This document shows positions 23,202-32,104 of a stretch of DNA of 64,000 nucleotides, one piece after another. The stretch is from Pseudomonas sp. CCC3.1 (GTDB taxonomy: Bacteria; Pseudomonadota; Gammaproteobacteria; Pseudomonadales; Pseudomonadaceae). The position numbers and the translations under genes are program-made. Under the pieces are notes generated by a model. The model did no database searches. It saw only the letters and a program-made list of their open reading frames with translations, and was not told the DNA's origin. The DNA is taken from contig NZ_CP133778.1 in NCBI RefSeq assembly GCF_034347405.1, positions 1,984,001 through 2,048,000 of the forward strand, in the 5' to 3' direction. Position 1 is the stretch's first letter, and the number at the start of each line of letters is the position of its first letter.

Positions 23202-26119
23202 ACCGGAGGCTCCAAGGCCGTGGTGGGGGCAGGGAAGGTGATGCTGTGAGGTTCGATGCCGCGCAGCCGGTCGATGCGGGCGGCAATGTGGATGGCGGCG
23301 TCCAGTTCGTTGAGCCCAAGGCTTTGCATCACGTCGTAGCGTTCTTTCTTTTCTTCGGGCTCGGTCATGGCCAGCGCTAAATAGAGGCTGGGCGGTACCG
23401 CGCGGAACAGCACTTCCATGCTTTTGGACAGGAGCACGCCCTCGGTGTATTTGCCGCTCTCCTTGCGTGCCGACAGCATCAGGGCTTTTTGCGCGAGGCT
23501 CAGTTCGCGGAATTTGGAGATTTTTTCCACTTCATCCGGCGGCATGTTCAGGCAGATCCACCACTCGATCATGTTCAGCATCGGTGCGGCCGCAGGCGGC
23601 AGGTCATCGACGTTTTGGGTGGCCAGCCAGAACCAGGCGCCCAGCTTTCGCCACATTTTGGTGATCTTGACCACGTAGGGTGAGAGCAGCGGGTTTTTGG
23701 TGATGATGTGGCCTTCATCGGTCAGTTTGACGATGGGGCGGCCTTTGTATTGGTCGCGCTCGGCCATGTTGTTGATGGTGTTGAGCAGCGAGATGTAGGC
23801 GATCGACAGTTGCGCGTTGTAGCCCTCTCGCGCATAGGTCGCCAGATCGACAATGGTGATGTCGGCCTCGGGCCAGGGCGTCCCTTCACGGTTGAAAATG
23901 TCGCCATCGGCGCCCATGCAAAACAGGTCCATGGATTCGGCCATTTCCTGCATGCGATTGCGCCGGATTTCAGGTGAGTCTTCAACTTGTGCAGCGGCTT
24001 TGAGTGCGTCGCGAATGTCTTGGGTCAGCACCGAGTGGCCAGCATGGGCGCAGGTTTTAGCCGCCGCCAGAATGCTGTGGCGGATGGCGCTGCGGTCGGC
24101 GCGGGTCAGGCGTTCTTCTTCCTTGGGCTCGCCGCCGGTAATCATCAGGCGAGCAGCGATTTCCAGTTCGCCCAGAATGTCGCGTTGCTCATCCTGGCTG
24201 CTGGTGTGGGCGTCAGACGACTCGACATCATCAGGTGCCAGTACTTTGATCGGGTCTGAGCTTAGTACCAGACGTATGGCATCAGCAAAGGGCGCCAGGC
24301 TGACCCCGGAACCCGGACTCAGCTTTACCCGATTGACGGTCAGCCCCAGACGTTTGGCCAGGTCGCCGATAAGTCCGAAGCTGTTACCGGCTTCGACAAT
24401 AAACAAGCGCGGGCGGTACATCGCAATCAATTGGCTGATAAGGCTGCACAAGGTCGCCGATTTACCGGCGCCGGTTGGGCCGAACACGAACAGGTGGGCG
24501 TTCATTTGCCGATCGAGCTTGTTCAGCGGATCAAAAGTCAGCGGAGCGCCGCCCCGATTGAAAAAGGCCAGGCCAGGATGGCCGGTGCCGGTGGCGCGCC
24601 CCCAAACAGGGGCCAGATTGGCAATGTGCTGGGCGAACATCAGTTGCGTGTACCAGTCCAGCGCGCGACGTTGGTTGGGGTCGAAGTTGCCGGGTAGCCA
24701 GCGTAAATAGGTGTTCAGCGGTGCCACTTCATCGCGGGGTTCAACCGGCTCCATGCCCGCGCCCAGCAGGGCGGTGCTGAGCTGCAGGCTGCGCTCTTGC
24801 AGTTGTGCGTGGTCGCGACCGCGCAGATAGAATGCCACGCTGCCCCGGTAGAGCTTGTGTTTACGGCCAAGCAATTGGCGGGCGGTGCCCACATCCTCAC
24901 GGGTCATGATGGAGGCTTGTGTGTCGCCCACGGCTTTGCGCGACAGTTTTTCCAGATGACTTTCCAGCGTGTCTTGCGGTGTGATCACCAACGTCATGCA
25001 CAGAATGGTGTCCTCCGGCATTTTGTCGAACAAGGCGTTCAGTGCATCACCGCCCTTGCGGGTTTCGCCGGTGAGGTGCCCGGTCTTTGGGGCATCGCGC
25101 AAACGATCAAGAATGATCGCGCGGTGGGGCATGCCGTCGAAGTACCACAAGCCCTTGTCGGTATCGGACATCGGTTCGCGATAGAACAGGTTTTGCGAGA
25201 AGTCGGTGCCGCTGGCCAGCGGTAGTTCGTCTTCCGTCAATCCGGGCACGGGTTGGCAGACCAGGTCGAAAAAACGACGAATATCAGCATCGCTGGGCCC
25301 CAGATGGTCAGGGCGAGGGTTGAACCAGTGAATCAGCCAGTGGCGGATCGCGTGAGCGTCCATGCGATGGCTTTGAATGCCAGCGTTGGCCAAGCCGCCA
25401 GTCAGGCGATCGCAGATGATTTTGAGGTACGGGCCGGGTGCTTGGCCGCGCACGTCTGTATCTGCGCCTTGAATGCGGCGATACACCACCAGCCGCACGC
25501 GGCGTTGCTGGCCTCTCCAGGGCAGTTTGCTGACCGTGGTGTCTTCGAACAGGCCACCGGGTTTGGAGATAGCGTCCAGGTGTTGTTGCATCAACTGCAG
25601 ATAAAGATCGGTGAATGCCGTGCCCTTGGCGCGCGGGCGAACGTAGTCGTGCAGTTGTTGTAAATAATCGTCCCAGTTGGTTTCGTCCTGAGCGTAGAGC
25701 TGGACGACCCATGGCGAGGTTTCCAGCTCGTCAAAAGAGTCCTGCAGTGCGTTTTCCAGTGCATCACGGACTTTGCGTAGCCATTGCGGGTCGCGGCCCT
25801 CGGTGCCGATGGGGGTTAACTCGAAGAACGCGGCGCGAGAGACGCCGTCTTCCAGCAGCATGGCTTTTTCTGCGGGCAAGTAATCCACCCAGGGCAGCAG
25901 GTCGACGAAGGAGTCATTTACCTCGTACAGCTTGGCCACGTCGGCGGTGGTGGCCGGTGTTTGCTTGGGGTTGCGCCAGTCCTCCGGCGAGGGAATGCCC
26001 GTTTCGGCGAGGCGCTCGAAGTAGCGTGCAGTTGCGGCTTCGCAGGCCTCAGAGGTGTGAGCGTCGTTAAGGTCAGGCTCTGAGCCTTGGCGCGCTTTAA
26101 AACGTTCCCAAGGTCCCAT
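23198..26119 (-). CDS. traC: Conjugative transfer ATPase, VirB4/TraC-type (TIGR03744-like)
   Basis: This 973-residue cytoplasmic ATPase powers pilus assembly and secretion. It has an N-terminal CagE/TraC-like domain and a C-terminal ATPase domain with Walker A GPTGAGKSATL (about 548-558) and Walker B IVKLTDEGHII (about 796). The ending region WLATQNVDDLPPAAAPML is the usual VirB4 segment. A strong GGAGG lies 7 bases before the ATG at 26119, which overlaps the stop of the lipoprotein gene (TGATG); an in-frame TTG one codon upstream is less likely. It looks intact. Confidence 0.94.
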   Translation of the reverse strand: MGPWERFKARQGSEPDLNDAHTSEACEAATARYFERLAETGIPSPEDWRNPKQTPATTADVAKLYEVNDSFVDLLPWVDYLPAEKAMLLEDGVSRAAFFELTPIGTEGRDPQWLRKVRDALENALQDSFDELETSPWVVQLYAQDETNWDDYLQQLHDYVRPRAKGTAFTDLYLQLMQQHLDAISKPGGLFEDTTVSKLPWRGQQRRVRLVVYRRIQGADTDVRGQAPGPYLKIICDRLTGGLANAGIQSHRMDAHAIRHWLIHWFNPRPDHLGPSDADIRRFFDLVCQPVPGLTEDELPLASGTDFSQNLFYREPMSDTDKGLWYFDGMPHRAIILDRLRDAPKTGHLTGETRKGGDALNALFDKMPEDTILCMTLVITPQDTLESHLEKLSRKAVGDTQASIMTREDVGTARQLLGRKHKLYRGSVAFYLRGRDHAQLQERSLQLSTALLGAGMEPVEPRDEVAPLNTYLRWLPGNFDPNQRRALDWYTQLMFAQHIANLAPVWGRATGTGHPGLAFFNRGGAPLTFDPLNKLDRQMNAHLFVFGPTGAGKSATLCSLISQLIAMYRPRLFIVEAGNSFGLIGDLAKRLGLTVNRVKLSPGSGVSLAPFADAIRLVLSSDPIKVLAPDDVESSDAHTSSQDEQRDILGELEIAARLMITGGEPKEEERLTRADRSAIRHSILAAAKTCAHAGHSVLTQDIRDALKAAAQVEDSPEIRRNRMQEMAESMDLFCMGADGDIFNREGTPWPEADITIVDLATYAREGYNAQLSIAYISLLNTINNMAERDQYKGRPIVKLTDEGHIITKNPLLSPYVVKITKMWRKLGAWFWLATQNVDDLPPAAAPMLNMIEWWICLNMPPDEVEKISKFRELSLAQKALMLSARKESGKYTEGVLLSKSMEVLFRAVPPSLYLALAMTEPEEKKERYDVMQSLGLNELDAAIHIAARIDRLRGIEPHSITFPAPTTALEPPV

Positions 26120-26550
26120 CAATAGTCCTCCGTCCGTTCGCCGGGCATGGCGTATTGCACCCGCTGATACAGCGGGAACACGGTGGAGTAGCCCGGAATG
26201 GGCGCCGGGTCGGAGCCCGCCAGGTGGGGGAAGACATACATCACCAAATCAGGGTTGGGCAGGCGCTTGAACTGGCTGTAGATCTCGTTTTGAACGGTAC
26301 GGGTGAAGCGGGATGTGTCCGCCGGATTAGCCTCCAGAGGTCTGCGCAGAGTTTGTCGGGCAACGGTCAACAATCGGCCTGTGGTGCTGGTGCTTGATCC
26401 GCTGGTGCCTTGTTCCCACACGTCCATCATCGTGTTGTCGCCATGGGGCAGCAACTCGTCCTTGCTGGTGGAGCAGGCTGAGACGAGAAGGGTAATGGCA
26501 AGGCCAGTTCCCCATTTCAACGAGATGTTAATCAAGCGCAGTCGAGACAT
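26119..26550 (-). CDS. ICE conjugation lipoprotein (TIGR03751-type)
   Basis: The 143-residue protein has a type II signal peptide ending in the lipobox LLVSAC (about 20-25), then a serine- and threonine-rich stretch and PGYSTVFPLYQRVQYAMPGE. It resembles the TIGR03751 ICE lipoproteins and occupies the TraV/VirB7 position, near the outer-membrane core. The ATG at 26550 is preferred over a start 15 codons upstream because the signal peptide begins there. The gene overlaps its upstream neighbour by 23 bases. Confidence 0.87.
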   Translation of the reverse strand: MSRLRLINISLKWGTGLAITLLVSACSTSKDELLPHGDNTMMDVWEQGTSGSSTSTTGRLLTVARQTLRRPLEANPADTSRFTRTVQNEIYSQFKRLPNPDLVMYVFPHLAGSDPAPIPGYSTVFPLYQRVQYAMPGERTEDY

Positions 26551-28006
26551 GGCGGGCTCCTGAGCGATAGTCGACCTTGCGGCCCTTGAGTTCATAATCG
26601 AGGGTCAATTGCTGGTCCAGGTGCACCGCGACCTTGGCGCCGGGCTGCACGTACACGGCGGCAAACGCTTGCCCGTAGAGTTTGTTGACCCAGCCGGAAA
26701 CGTCGCTGACGCCTTGGCCGATGATCTTGCTCATCGCCTCACTGCCCGATATCCCGACGGTGCCGACCGTCCCGGTTTGAGGGTTCACGAACGAACTGGT
26801 GTTGCCGTCCGACTTGATGAGGGAGGCGGCTCCGGCACCCGCAGCAGTGATCAATACTTGTGAGCCGATGTACTGCGAGGCGTTGCTTTTGCGTTCGCCG
26901 CTGATGCAGGGAATGCCGTAGGCATCGCTGATCCAGCCCAAGCCGCCCTGAATACTGCTCTGGCTGCTGTTATTACTGTTCTGGTTGCCCGTCGCTTCAT
27001 CTTGCGGAGCCGGCAATGTGCGCACGGTGCCGTCGTTGAACACAAAGGTCAGGCTTTTGATTTGCCCGCGTACGCAGGACAACGTCCAATCGCCTGAGGC
27101 TGTGCCGCTGGCCACCGCACCGGCCACGTCGGGCAGGTCGATACCATTGGCGGTGAGATTGTCTGGGCCGATCAACACTTTGAACGGGAAGGGGTCATTG
27201 ACCGTGCCATCGATGGGCACCCGGCCGATCAAGGCAGACATGGCTACCGAGCCCATCAGGGTTGAGTTTTGCGGCAGGGTGTAGACCTTACGCACGTGTT
27301 TGCGGGCGTCTTGGGATGAGGGTTCGCCCGTCACGGCTTGGGCCCCGGCGTTTAATGCGTGCTGGCCCCGGTCCAGGGTTTCGCCAAATGAAGTCGGAAA
27401 GCTGAAACCAGTGGCTTTTTGGTTCGAGCCTGCAGCAATGGGTTTGCCATTGAGATCCACGGGCGTTGCGTCCTGCGGATCAATCCAGACCACGTCTAAC
27501 CCCGGTGCGCCTTGAAAGGCTTGGCCATCACCCGGATGGACACCGAAGCCGATCGGCAAATCAGAAGCAGAACTGCTGGTATCCGGTTTTTTACTCAGGG
27601 TGCTGTATTGCTGTTGCAGGGTGTCAAAGAAGCTTTGGTTTTGCCGTTGCGACTCCTGTTTCAGGACTTCCTGCGCATTTTGCAGTTTGGTTTCGACATT
27701 TTTATCGATGTTTTGCAGGCGCTTTTGCAGCTCCAGATTTTGCTGCTTGAGTGAGTCATTGTTCTTCAGCGCATCGCTGACCTGGTCTTTGAGTTGTCGG
27801 CTTTCCGCCACAATCGTGCGCAGCGTGTCGCCAGGCGTATCACCGTCGACGCCAAGTTTTTTGGCCTCGCCCGGATTAAGCGTGAGCGTGCCTGAGCTTT
27901 GATCACCCGGTTGAGAGCCACCGCCACTGGCCAGCTTGACCAGGACAATAACCGCCAGAATCGCGAACGGAATGACCAGAAACTTGATCAGCGGATTATT
28001 CTTCAT
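26528..28006 (-). CDS. ICE conjugation protein, TraB/VirB10-like (TIGR03752-type)
   Basis: The 492-residue protein has a short cytoplasmic tail (MKNNPLIKF), one membrane segment (about 10-25), a coiled coil (about 60-140: DALKNNDSLKQQNLELQKRLQNIDKNV) and a C-terminal beta domain with cysteines. That layout matches TraB/VirB10 bridging proteins and the TIGR03752 family. The ATG at 28006 has GAGG (RC of CCTC) 9 bases before it. It sits in the run 03749-03752-03751-VirB4, the expected order. Confidence 0.9.
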   Translation of the reverse strand: MKNNPLIKFLVIPFAILAVIVLVKLASGGGSQPGDQSSGTLTLNPGEAKKLGVDGDTPGDTLRTIVAESRQLKDQVSDALKNNDSLKQQNLELQKRLQNIDKNVETKLQNAQEVLKQESQRQNQSFFDTLQQQYSTLSKKPDTSSSASDLPIGFGVHPGDGQAFQGAPGLDVVWIDPQDATPVDLNGKPIAAGSNQKATGFSFPTSFGETLDRGQHALNAGAQAVTGEPSSQDARKHVRKVYTLPQNSTLMGSVAMSALIGRVPIDGTVNDPFPFKVLIGPDNLTANGIDLPDVAGAVASGTASGDWTLSCVRGQIKSLTFVFNDGTVRTLPAPQDEATGNQNSNNSSQSSIQGGLGWISDAYGIPCISGERKSNASQYIGSQVLITAAGAGAASLIKSDGNTSSFVNPQTGTVGTVGISGSEAMSKIIGQGVSDVSGWVNKLYGQAFAAVYVQPGAKVAVHLDQQLTLDYELKGRKVDYRSGARHVSTALD

Positions 28007-28874
28007 GGCGCGCTCCTCTCGGATCGATCTGCCCGAGGGTGACGGGCAACAACGATTCGGCCAAGCCATGGCCACGGGTCACCAGGTACACCGTTGTGGT
28101 GTCACTGGCATTGCCCTTGGCACCCAGATAGAGATGCTGGAAAGTGGCGGTGACGAAATCGCCCATCAGGTCACGCGGGTCGAGTGCCAAATGCTCGGTA
28201 CTGGTGTTGCGCAGTTTCACCGCGGTCACCCAGAACTCGTCGAGCCGCCAAGCCCCCAAGGCTGAGGCTTCAACGGGTAAAACGGGCAGTAGGGTAGTGA
28301 GGTCCAGACGACGTTTGAGGTTGACCTGGGCAATGCCTGGCACCGGCTCAACGGTGCGTAAAGGTGTGTAGAGCATCTGGGCGGCATAGCGCGTCATTAC
28401 TACGGGTAGTGGGGTTTCGCGCGGGGCAGGTGGCGAGTGTTCTTCGGTGTTCTGCGCGGCGGCGTGAGTGATTTCGGGCCTGGAGCTGGCCTGTGCATAA
28501 CGCTTGGCCGTAGTGTCACCGGCCACAATCTTCATCGGTTCCAATGCGGGCTGGTCTGGCTGGCCTGTCGTCGCGATGATGTCCACCAGCATGATCTCGC
28601 CGGTGGTCATGTCCTGCAGTTGCAGGCGGGTCGGCTCGATAGGTTCTTTAGCCAGTAAGTACAGGGTGCCTCCTGTGCTTTGTACGCGCAGCTTGTCGAC
28701 CAGATGACGGGGTATGCCCACCCGAACGTTTTGATCGACAAAGACAACGCGCTCCTGGCTGACGATCAACGGCAAGGCCAGCGGGATACGCTCCCAGCGC
28801 TGGATTTCAACCGCATGGCTGAACCCACTGAAACTCCCCAGCAAGATGGCCATTAGCAGCAAGCGCTTCATCAT
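27996..28874 (-). CDS. ICE conjugation protein, TraK/VirB9-like (TIGR03749-type)
   Basis: The 292-residue exported protein has signal peptide LLLMAILLGSFSGFSHA and a mature part rich in beta strands (ERVVFVDQNVRVGIPRHLVDKLRVQSTGGTLYLLAKEP), like secretin-type TraK/VirB9 proteins. Two ATGs in a row stand at 28874 and 28871; GGAGG lies upstream of both, and the first overlaps the preceding stop (ATGA). Its end overlaps the next gene by 11 bases. It should act in the outer-membrane channel of the conjugation machine. Confidence 0.87.
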   Translation of the reverse strand: MMKRLLLMAILLGSFSGFSHAVEIQRWERIPLALPLIVSQERVVFVDQNVRVGIPRHLVDKLRVQSTGGTLYLLAKEPIEPTRLQLQDMTTGEIMLVDIIATTGQPDQPALEPMKIVAGDTTAKRYAQASSRPEITHAAAQNTEEHSPPAPRETPLPVVMTRYAAQMLYTPLRTVEPVPGIAQVNLKRRLDLTTLLPVLPVEASALGAWRLDEFWVTAVKLRNTSTEHLALDPRDLMGDFVTATFQHLYLGAKGNASDTTTVYLVTRGHGLAESLLPVTLGQIDPRGARHEE

Positions 28875-29524
28875 TGGCCTCCGGTTTGAGCGGTGTCTTC
28901 GGACACCTCGATCCGCTGCGGATTGCCGCTGTAGCAGTCCCATGCGAGTCCGAAGGGGTTGGTTTCAGGGTCAATGTCTGAGCGAATGATGTGCAGCGGG
29001 TATCGGGCAAAAGCCCGCTTGACCCGCTCGCCGCCGTAATGCTCATCGGCGGTGATGTCCAGGTTCACGGTCCAGTCATTTAGGGTGTTCTGCTGCACAT
29101 GGGGTTCTTTCTTGTCATCGATCCCGCGCCCGGGAATTTCGAAAACCCCGCGCTCGCGTTTGCGTAACTCGCCACTGTTGCGGCGCAGTTCAAAATCTTT
29201 CTGCAAGTAGGCTTTGCAGCTCGGTGTCAGATAACCGCCCAAGCGCACAATGTTGTCCGCGTAATCGGTCTCCCCGTCTGTGGGCCAACGGTTCATCTGC
29301 TGAAAGATGTACAGCCCAAAGGTATACACCGACTCCGGCGGTATGTCCCACCACAGCCGGGTGCTGCCCGAGCGAAGGTCGGGGGGAACGTGGATGGTCA
29401 GATCACGGGGCGCGCTCTGCCAGCCATAAGCCATGTACAACCCCAGCGTGATCAGTAGGCCAATGACCAGGCGCAGGCTGTAGATATGGGCCCGTTGAGC
29501 ATCCACTCGTTTGCGATACGTCAT
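28871..29524 (-). CDS. ICE conjugation protein, TraE/VirB8-like (TIGR03746-type)
   Basis: The 217-residue inner-membrane protein starts MTYRKRVDAQRAHIYSLRL, has one membrane segment (about 18-38), then a periplasmic domain (PPESVYTFGLYIFQQMNRWPTDG, RVKRAFARYPLHIIRSD). This fits the TIGR03746 family, comparable to TraE/VirB8. The open frame extends 94 codons upstream in a non-coding frame of its neighbour; the ATG at 29524 overlaps that gene's stop (ATGA), which is the expected tight packing. Confidence 0.87.
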   Translation of the reverse strand: MTYRKRVDAQRAHIYSLRLVIGLLITLGLYMAYGWQSAPRDLTIHVPPDLRSGSTRLWWDIPPESVYTFGLYIFQQMNRWPTDGETDYADNIVRLGGYLTPSCKAYLQKDFELRRNSGELRKRERGVFEIPGRGIDDKKEPHVQQNTLNDWTVNLDITADEHYGGERVKRAFARYPLHIIRSDIDPETNPFGLAWDCYSGNPQRIEVSEDTAQTGGQ

Positions 29525-29901
29525 TTGACCTCCGAGCGATGGCACGTCCAGGCACCCGCGCGCGTGATCAGGCGAGCGTTGCTCCAGACAGGGATATGCC
29601 GGGCGAGTGCCAATTGCATCTGACGGTAAACCCACGTGTCCGGGCGCCCACGCTTCATGCGCCGCAGTACACGGCTGGCAATGCCCAGGCCGAGCACGGC
29701 ACCGAGCATGGCTCCGGCAATGATCAACGCCCAGATTTGCGTCAAGAGCGCGGCGGGAATCCCCACCACCAACCCGGCCGCGATGCTGAGCACTAGCGTG
29801 GTCCACATCTCATCGGCGGTCAGGCCGCCCATTATCACGGGCTGGCTGTTAAGCCTGCCGGGCAGGAACACCAACGTGCCGTCATCTAAAAGCTCGGTCA
29901 T
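29521..29901 (-). CDS. ICE conjugation membrane protein, TraL-like (TIGR03750-type)
   Basis: The 126-residue protein has an N-terminal soluble strand (DDGTLVFLPGRLNSQPVIMGGLT), two adjacent membrane helices (about 32-75) and a basic tail (RRMKRGRPDTWVYRQMQLAL). This matches TIGR03750, comparable to TraL/VirB3 of other systems. It overlaps the next gene by 4 bases and lies 12 bases after the pilin-like gene. Confidence 0.87.
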   Translation of the reverse strand: MTELLDDGTLVFLPGRLNSQPVIMGGLTADEMWTTLVLSIAAGLVVGIPAALLTQIWALIIAGAMLGAVLGLGIASRVLRRMKRGRPDTWVYRQMQLALARHIPVWSNARLITRAGAWTCHRSEVK

Positions 29902-29913
29902 GGCCCGTACCCG

Positions 29914-30252
29914 TTAAAGAATGGCGGTGGCCTTGGTCACCAGGAAGATGGCCACACCCAGAATCGCCACCCCGACAGCGGCGGTCCCCCCGAGGTCCAT
30001 CCACTTTTTCTTGCCGAGTTGAATCTCGTGATAAGTGCCGAAGGCATGCCAGGCAACGCCGCAAAAAATCACCGCGCAGATGATCAGGCCGAGCAGAAGA
30101 AAGCCGTCATAAGCGTAATTCTGCATCGTCTGGATCATGTTGATGCCCTCGCCACGCGAAGGCGGTTGAGCTGCAGGCAGTCCAGCCATGGCTAATGAGG
30201 GCAGGGCGATTGCACCCATTGCGATGGATGGCGCTGTAGAGAGACGAAGCAT
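29914..30252 (-). CDS. ICE pilin-like membrane protein (TIGR03745-type)
   Basis: The 112-residue protein has a signal-like N-terminus (about 1-23, ending AMA) and two hydrophobic segments (about 50-70 and 87-108), as in VirB2/TraA pilins. The mature part contains GINMIQTMQNYAYDGFLLLG. It resembles the TIGR03745 family. It may be the subunit of the conjugative pilus, but this is inferred from size and gene order. Confidence 0.85.
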   Translation of the reverse strand: MLRLSTAPSIAMGAIALPSLAMAGLPAAQPPSRGEGINMIQTMQNYAYDGFLLLGLIICAVIFCGVAWHAFGTYHEIQLGKKKWMDLGGTAAVGVAILGVAIFLVTKATAIL

Positions 30253-30270
30253 GGCCTAACTCCAATACGG

Positions 30271-30510
30271 TCAACTGAGAACAAAAATGGTGAGAATCAT
30301 GCAGAGCAAAATGATGCGAGCCGCCGAAGGCGCCGCAATAGAGCGATCCAGGTTCCCGGTGGCCCACCCCCTGTAGCAGCTCCACAAGGCCCAGGCTCCC
30401 CATAGAAAACTGATCGCCACGGTGAAGCCGACGAACAACAGATAGCTGGTGGATGCCGGAAACCCACCCGCAGCCTGAAAGGCCGCTGCCTGAGCGCCGC
30501 TCATGCTCAT
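30271..30510 (-). CDS. Small ICE membrane protein (TIGR03758-type)
   Basis: This 79-residue protein has two hydrophobic segments (about 20-45 and 60-78) separated by a short loop with CYRGWATGNLD. It resembles the TIGR03758 family, a possible pilin-like or pilus accessory protein. Its ATG overlaps the stop of the RAQPRD gene by 4 bases. A second in-frame ATG two codons later also has a plausible ribosome-binding site. Confidence 0.82.
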   Translation of the reverse strand: MSMSGAQAAAFQAAGGFPASTSYLLFVGFTVAISFLWGAWALWSCYRGWATGNLDRSIAAPSAARIILLCMILTIFVLS

Positions 30511-30860
30511 GGCTTGCGCCCCTCTGCCGAGTAACTCCCCGACAGCTCAACTGGATCGCGTGGCTGGGCACGGCTGGGGGTCAGATAGTTTTCAAGGCCG
30601 TGGCGGATACGCTCGATGTCAGCAGCCAAACGTGGATAGTCAAAGAAGTAGCGCTGGCCCGGCTCGTCAGCCACTTGGGCACTGCGCCGAGCGGAGTCTT
30701 CCAGGGCGTTGAGCTGGCGAATCATGATGGCCAGATTGGAGTGTTCAGAGGCGGAGGTCGCCACTGCATGAGCGATCGGCAGGCCGCACCCGCAAGCTGC
30801 GATGAGGCCTGTCAGCAAAAGGCGGCAGGTGAGGAGAGTAGGTCGCGGAAACTGGATCAC
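30507..30860 (-). CDS. RAQPRD-family ICE protein (TIGR01690-type)
   Basis: The 117-residue exported protein carries the family signature SRAQPRD near residue 100. A signal peptide (about 1-32) precedes a helical domain (IMIRQLNALEDSARRSAQ, DYPRLAADIERIRHGLENYL). Function is unknown but the gene is always found in this conjugation cluster. It is separated from its usual upstream partner (TIGR03747-like) by 4.1 kb of inserted DNA (30861-35018). Confidence 0.92.
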   Translation of the reverse strand: MIQFPRPTLLTCRLLLTGLIAACGCGLPIAHAVATSASEHSNLAIMIRQLNALEDSARRSAQVADEPGQRYFFDYPRLAADIERIRHGLENYLTPSRAQPRDPVELSGSYSAEGRKP

Positions 30861-31118
30861 GGCTGATCTCTGGTAATTCGTGTTGCCGCCAGAGTGCCGA
30901 TTTCAGTGAGGTGCGCGCCGCAAGAAAAGCATATTTAGAGTGGGAGGGATTTCTTCCGAAGGTGTTGCTCCTGCTGTTCGATGTAGATGAGGTGTTTGAA
31001 AAACATCAGGCTACCCATGAGTATTGCCGGAAGCGCATCCTAGTGTGCTGTTCTCGAATTAACACTTTTCCGATCTTGGCTACATTTCTTGTGTCATCCA
31101 ACGTTCGGAGAAGCGCCG

Positions 31119-31943
31119 GTGAATACCCCAAAGATCACCCTCAATCCAGAAGAACACGCCGAGTTGAGCAGGTACGTTCGGCCACCAACAGTCAGCGCGA
31201 CGGTCGTCGAGCGCGGGTAATTCTGTTGGCGGCCGAAGGTCGCACTCGAGTTGAGATTGCCCGACTGACCGGTTTCTCGCTCTCCGTTATCACTTGTTGG
31301 TGCCAGCGCTTTTTAGCTCAGCGCCTGGAAGGCTTGATCGATAAGTCAGGTCGAGGCCATAAACCTTTCCTGCCCCTAGAGGCGGTGCGCCGTGTTCTTG
31401 AACAAGTCACTCAACCGTGTATAGGTGAACCTAGATGGAGCTGCCGGAGCATGGCACGGGCGGCTGGAATTTCAGCAATTGCATTTGATCGCTGACAACT
31501 ACGCCACCCACAAGCACCCGAAAGTGAAAGCGTGGCTGGAGAAGCACAAACGTTTCCATATGCATTTCACGCCGACCTCCAGTTCGTGGATGAACATGGT
31601 TGAGCGTTTTTTTCGAAATATCACGGTGTATTTGCGTGAGGGCAATTTCAGTTCGGTGCGTGAACTAGGGCCTGTACGAAATGTTTTCGAGCGAAGGTTA
31701 GGCAAGGCGAAAACAGGCGAGGAAGCGGAGTTTACGGGTTGTAAATGAGCATTCCGAGCCTGTTTTCAACGCCGCATAACCGAGCGCAGATACATTTCGT
31801 ACAGAGCCTAGAAGCTTCGATTACCGTGTTCCTTGCCCTGCGAAATGCGCAACCTACGCGGTAGGTCTGGAATGCAAAAGGTGAGGAAATATTGAGCAAG
31901 ATTCAGCGCGCTCGCGAGGCAATGGAATCACAGGTCAATGGGT
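31119..31943 (+). pseudogene. IS630-type transposase, deleted and interrupted
   Basis: The N-terminal 115 residues or so are readable, in order and in frame. A deletion then shifts to the C-terminal LHLIADNY region, and a MITE-like insertion at 31669 adds a foreign tail (RNVFERRLGKAKTGEEAEFTG) in that frame. The C-terminal remainder (LALRNAQPTRYVWNAKGEE-like) is found after 31811. The product cannot be an active transposase. Confidence 0.85.
31669..31807 (+). mobile_element. 139-bp MITE-like element, copy 1
   Basis: The element has imperfect terminal inverted repeats (GGCCTGTACGAAATGT and the complement of ACATTTCGTACAGAGC) and no gene. It lies in the IS630 transposase and is flanked by CTAG on both sides (31665-31668 and 31808-31811), the expected form of a YTAR target duplication of IS5-group elements. 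A second copy of the same length, in the other orientation, is at 34708-34846. Confidence 0.85.
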
Positions 31944-31967
31944 AATTTATTTCGAAAACAGCACACT

Positions 31968-32104
31968 GGAGAAGTTCTGAAATAATCAGCGTCCTTTTAA
32001 AGCTCTACGAACGAAAGCATAAAAAAACGCTGACTACTTAATACCTTCCTTAAGGCATTCCAAAAAGGGATACCTACTACGACGTGTTTAGATTGAACTG
32101 TCTC
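31968..32104. other. Spacer with no gene found
   Basis: This AT-rich stretch lies between the IS630 right end and the stop of the secreted protein gene. I see no gene. It may hold the terminator of the minus-strand gene, but no clear hairpin with T-run was found. Confidence 0.3.

Larger units (their letters stand above)
31042..31967 (+). mobile_element. IS630-family remnant with internal deletion and a nested MITE
   Basis: The ends are inverted repeats: 31042-31062 begins AGTGTGCTGTTCTCGAA and 31947-31967 ends TTCGAAAACAGCACACT. The transposase begins at GTG 31119 (VNTPKITLNPEEHAELSRYVRS), with an intact helix-turn-helix part. It then jumps near 31470 from MARAAGIS to LIADNYATHKHPKVKAWLEKHKRFHMHFTPTSSSWMNMVERFF. 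The middle, with most of the DDE core, is missing. A 139-bp element (31669-31807) interrupts the C-terminal part. The element is dead. Confidence 0.88.
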
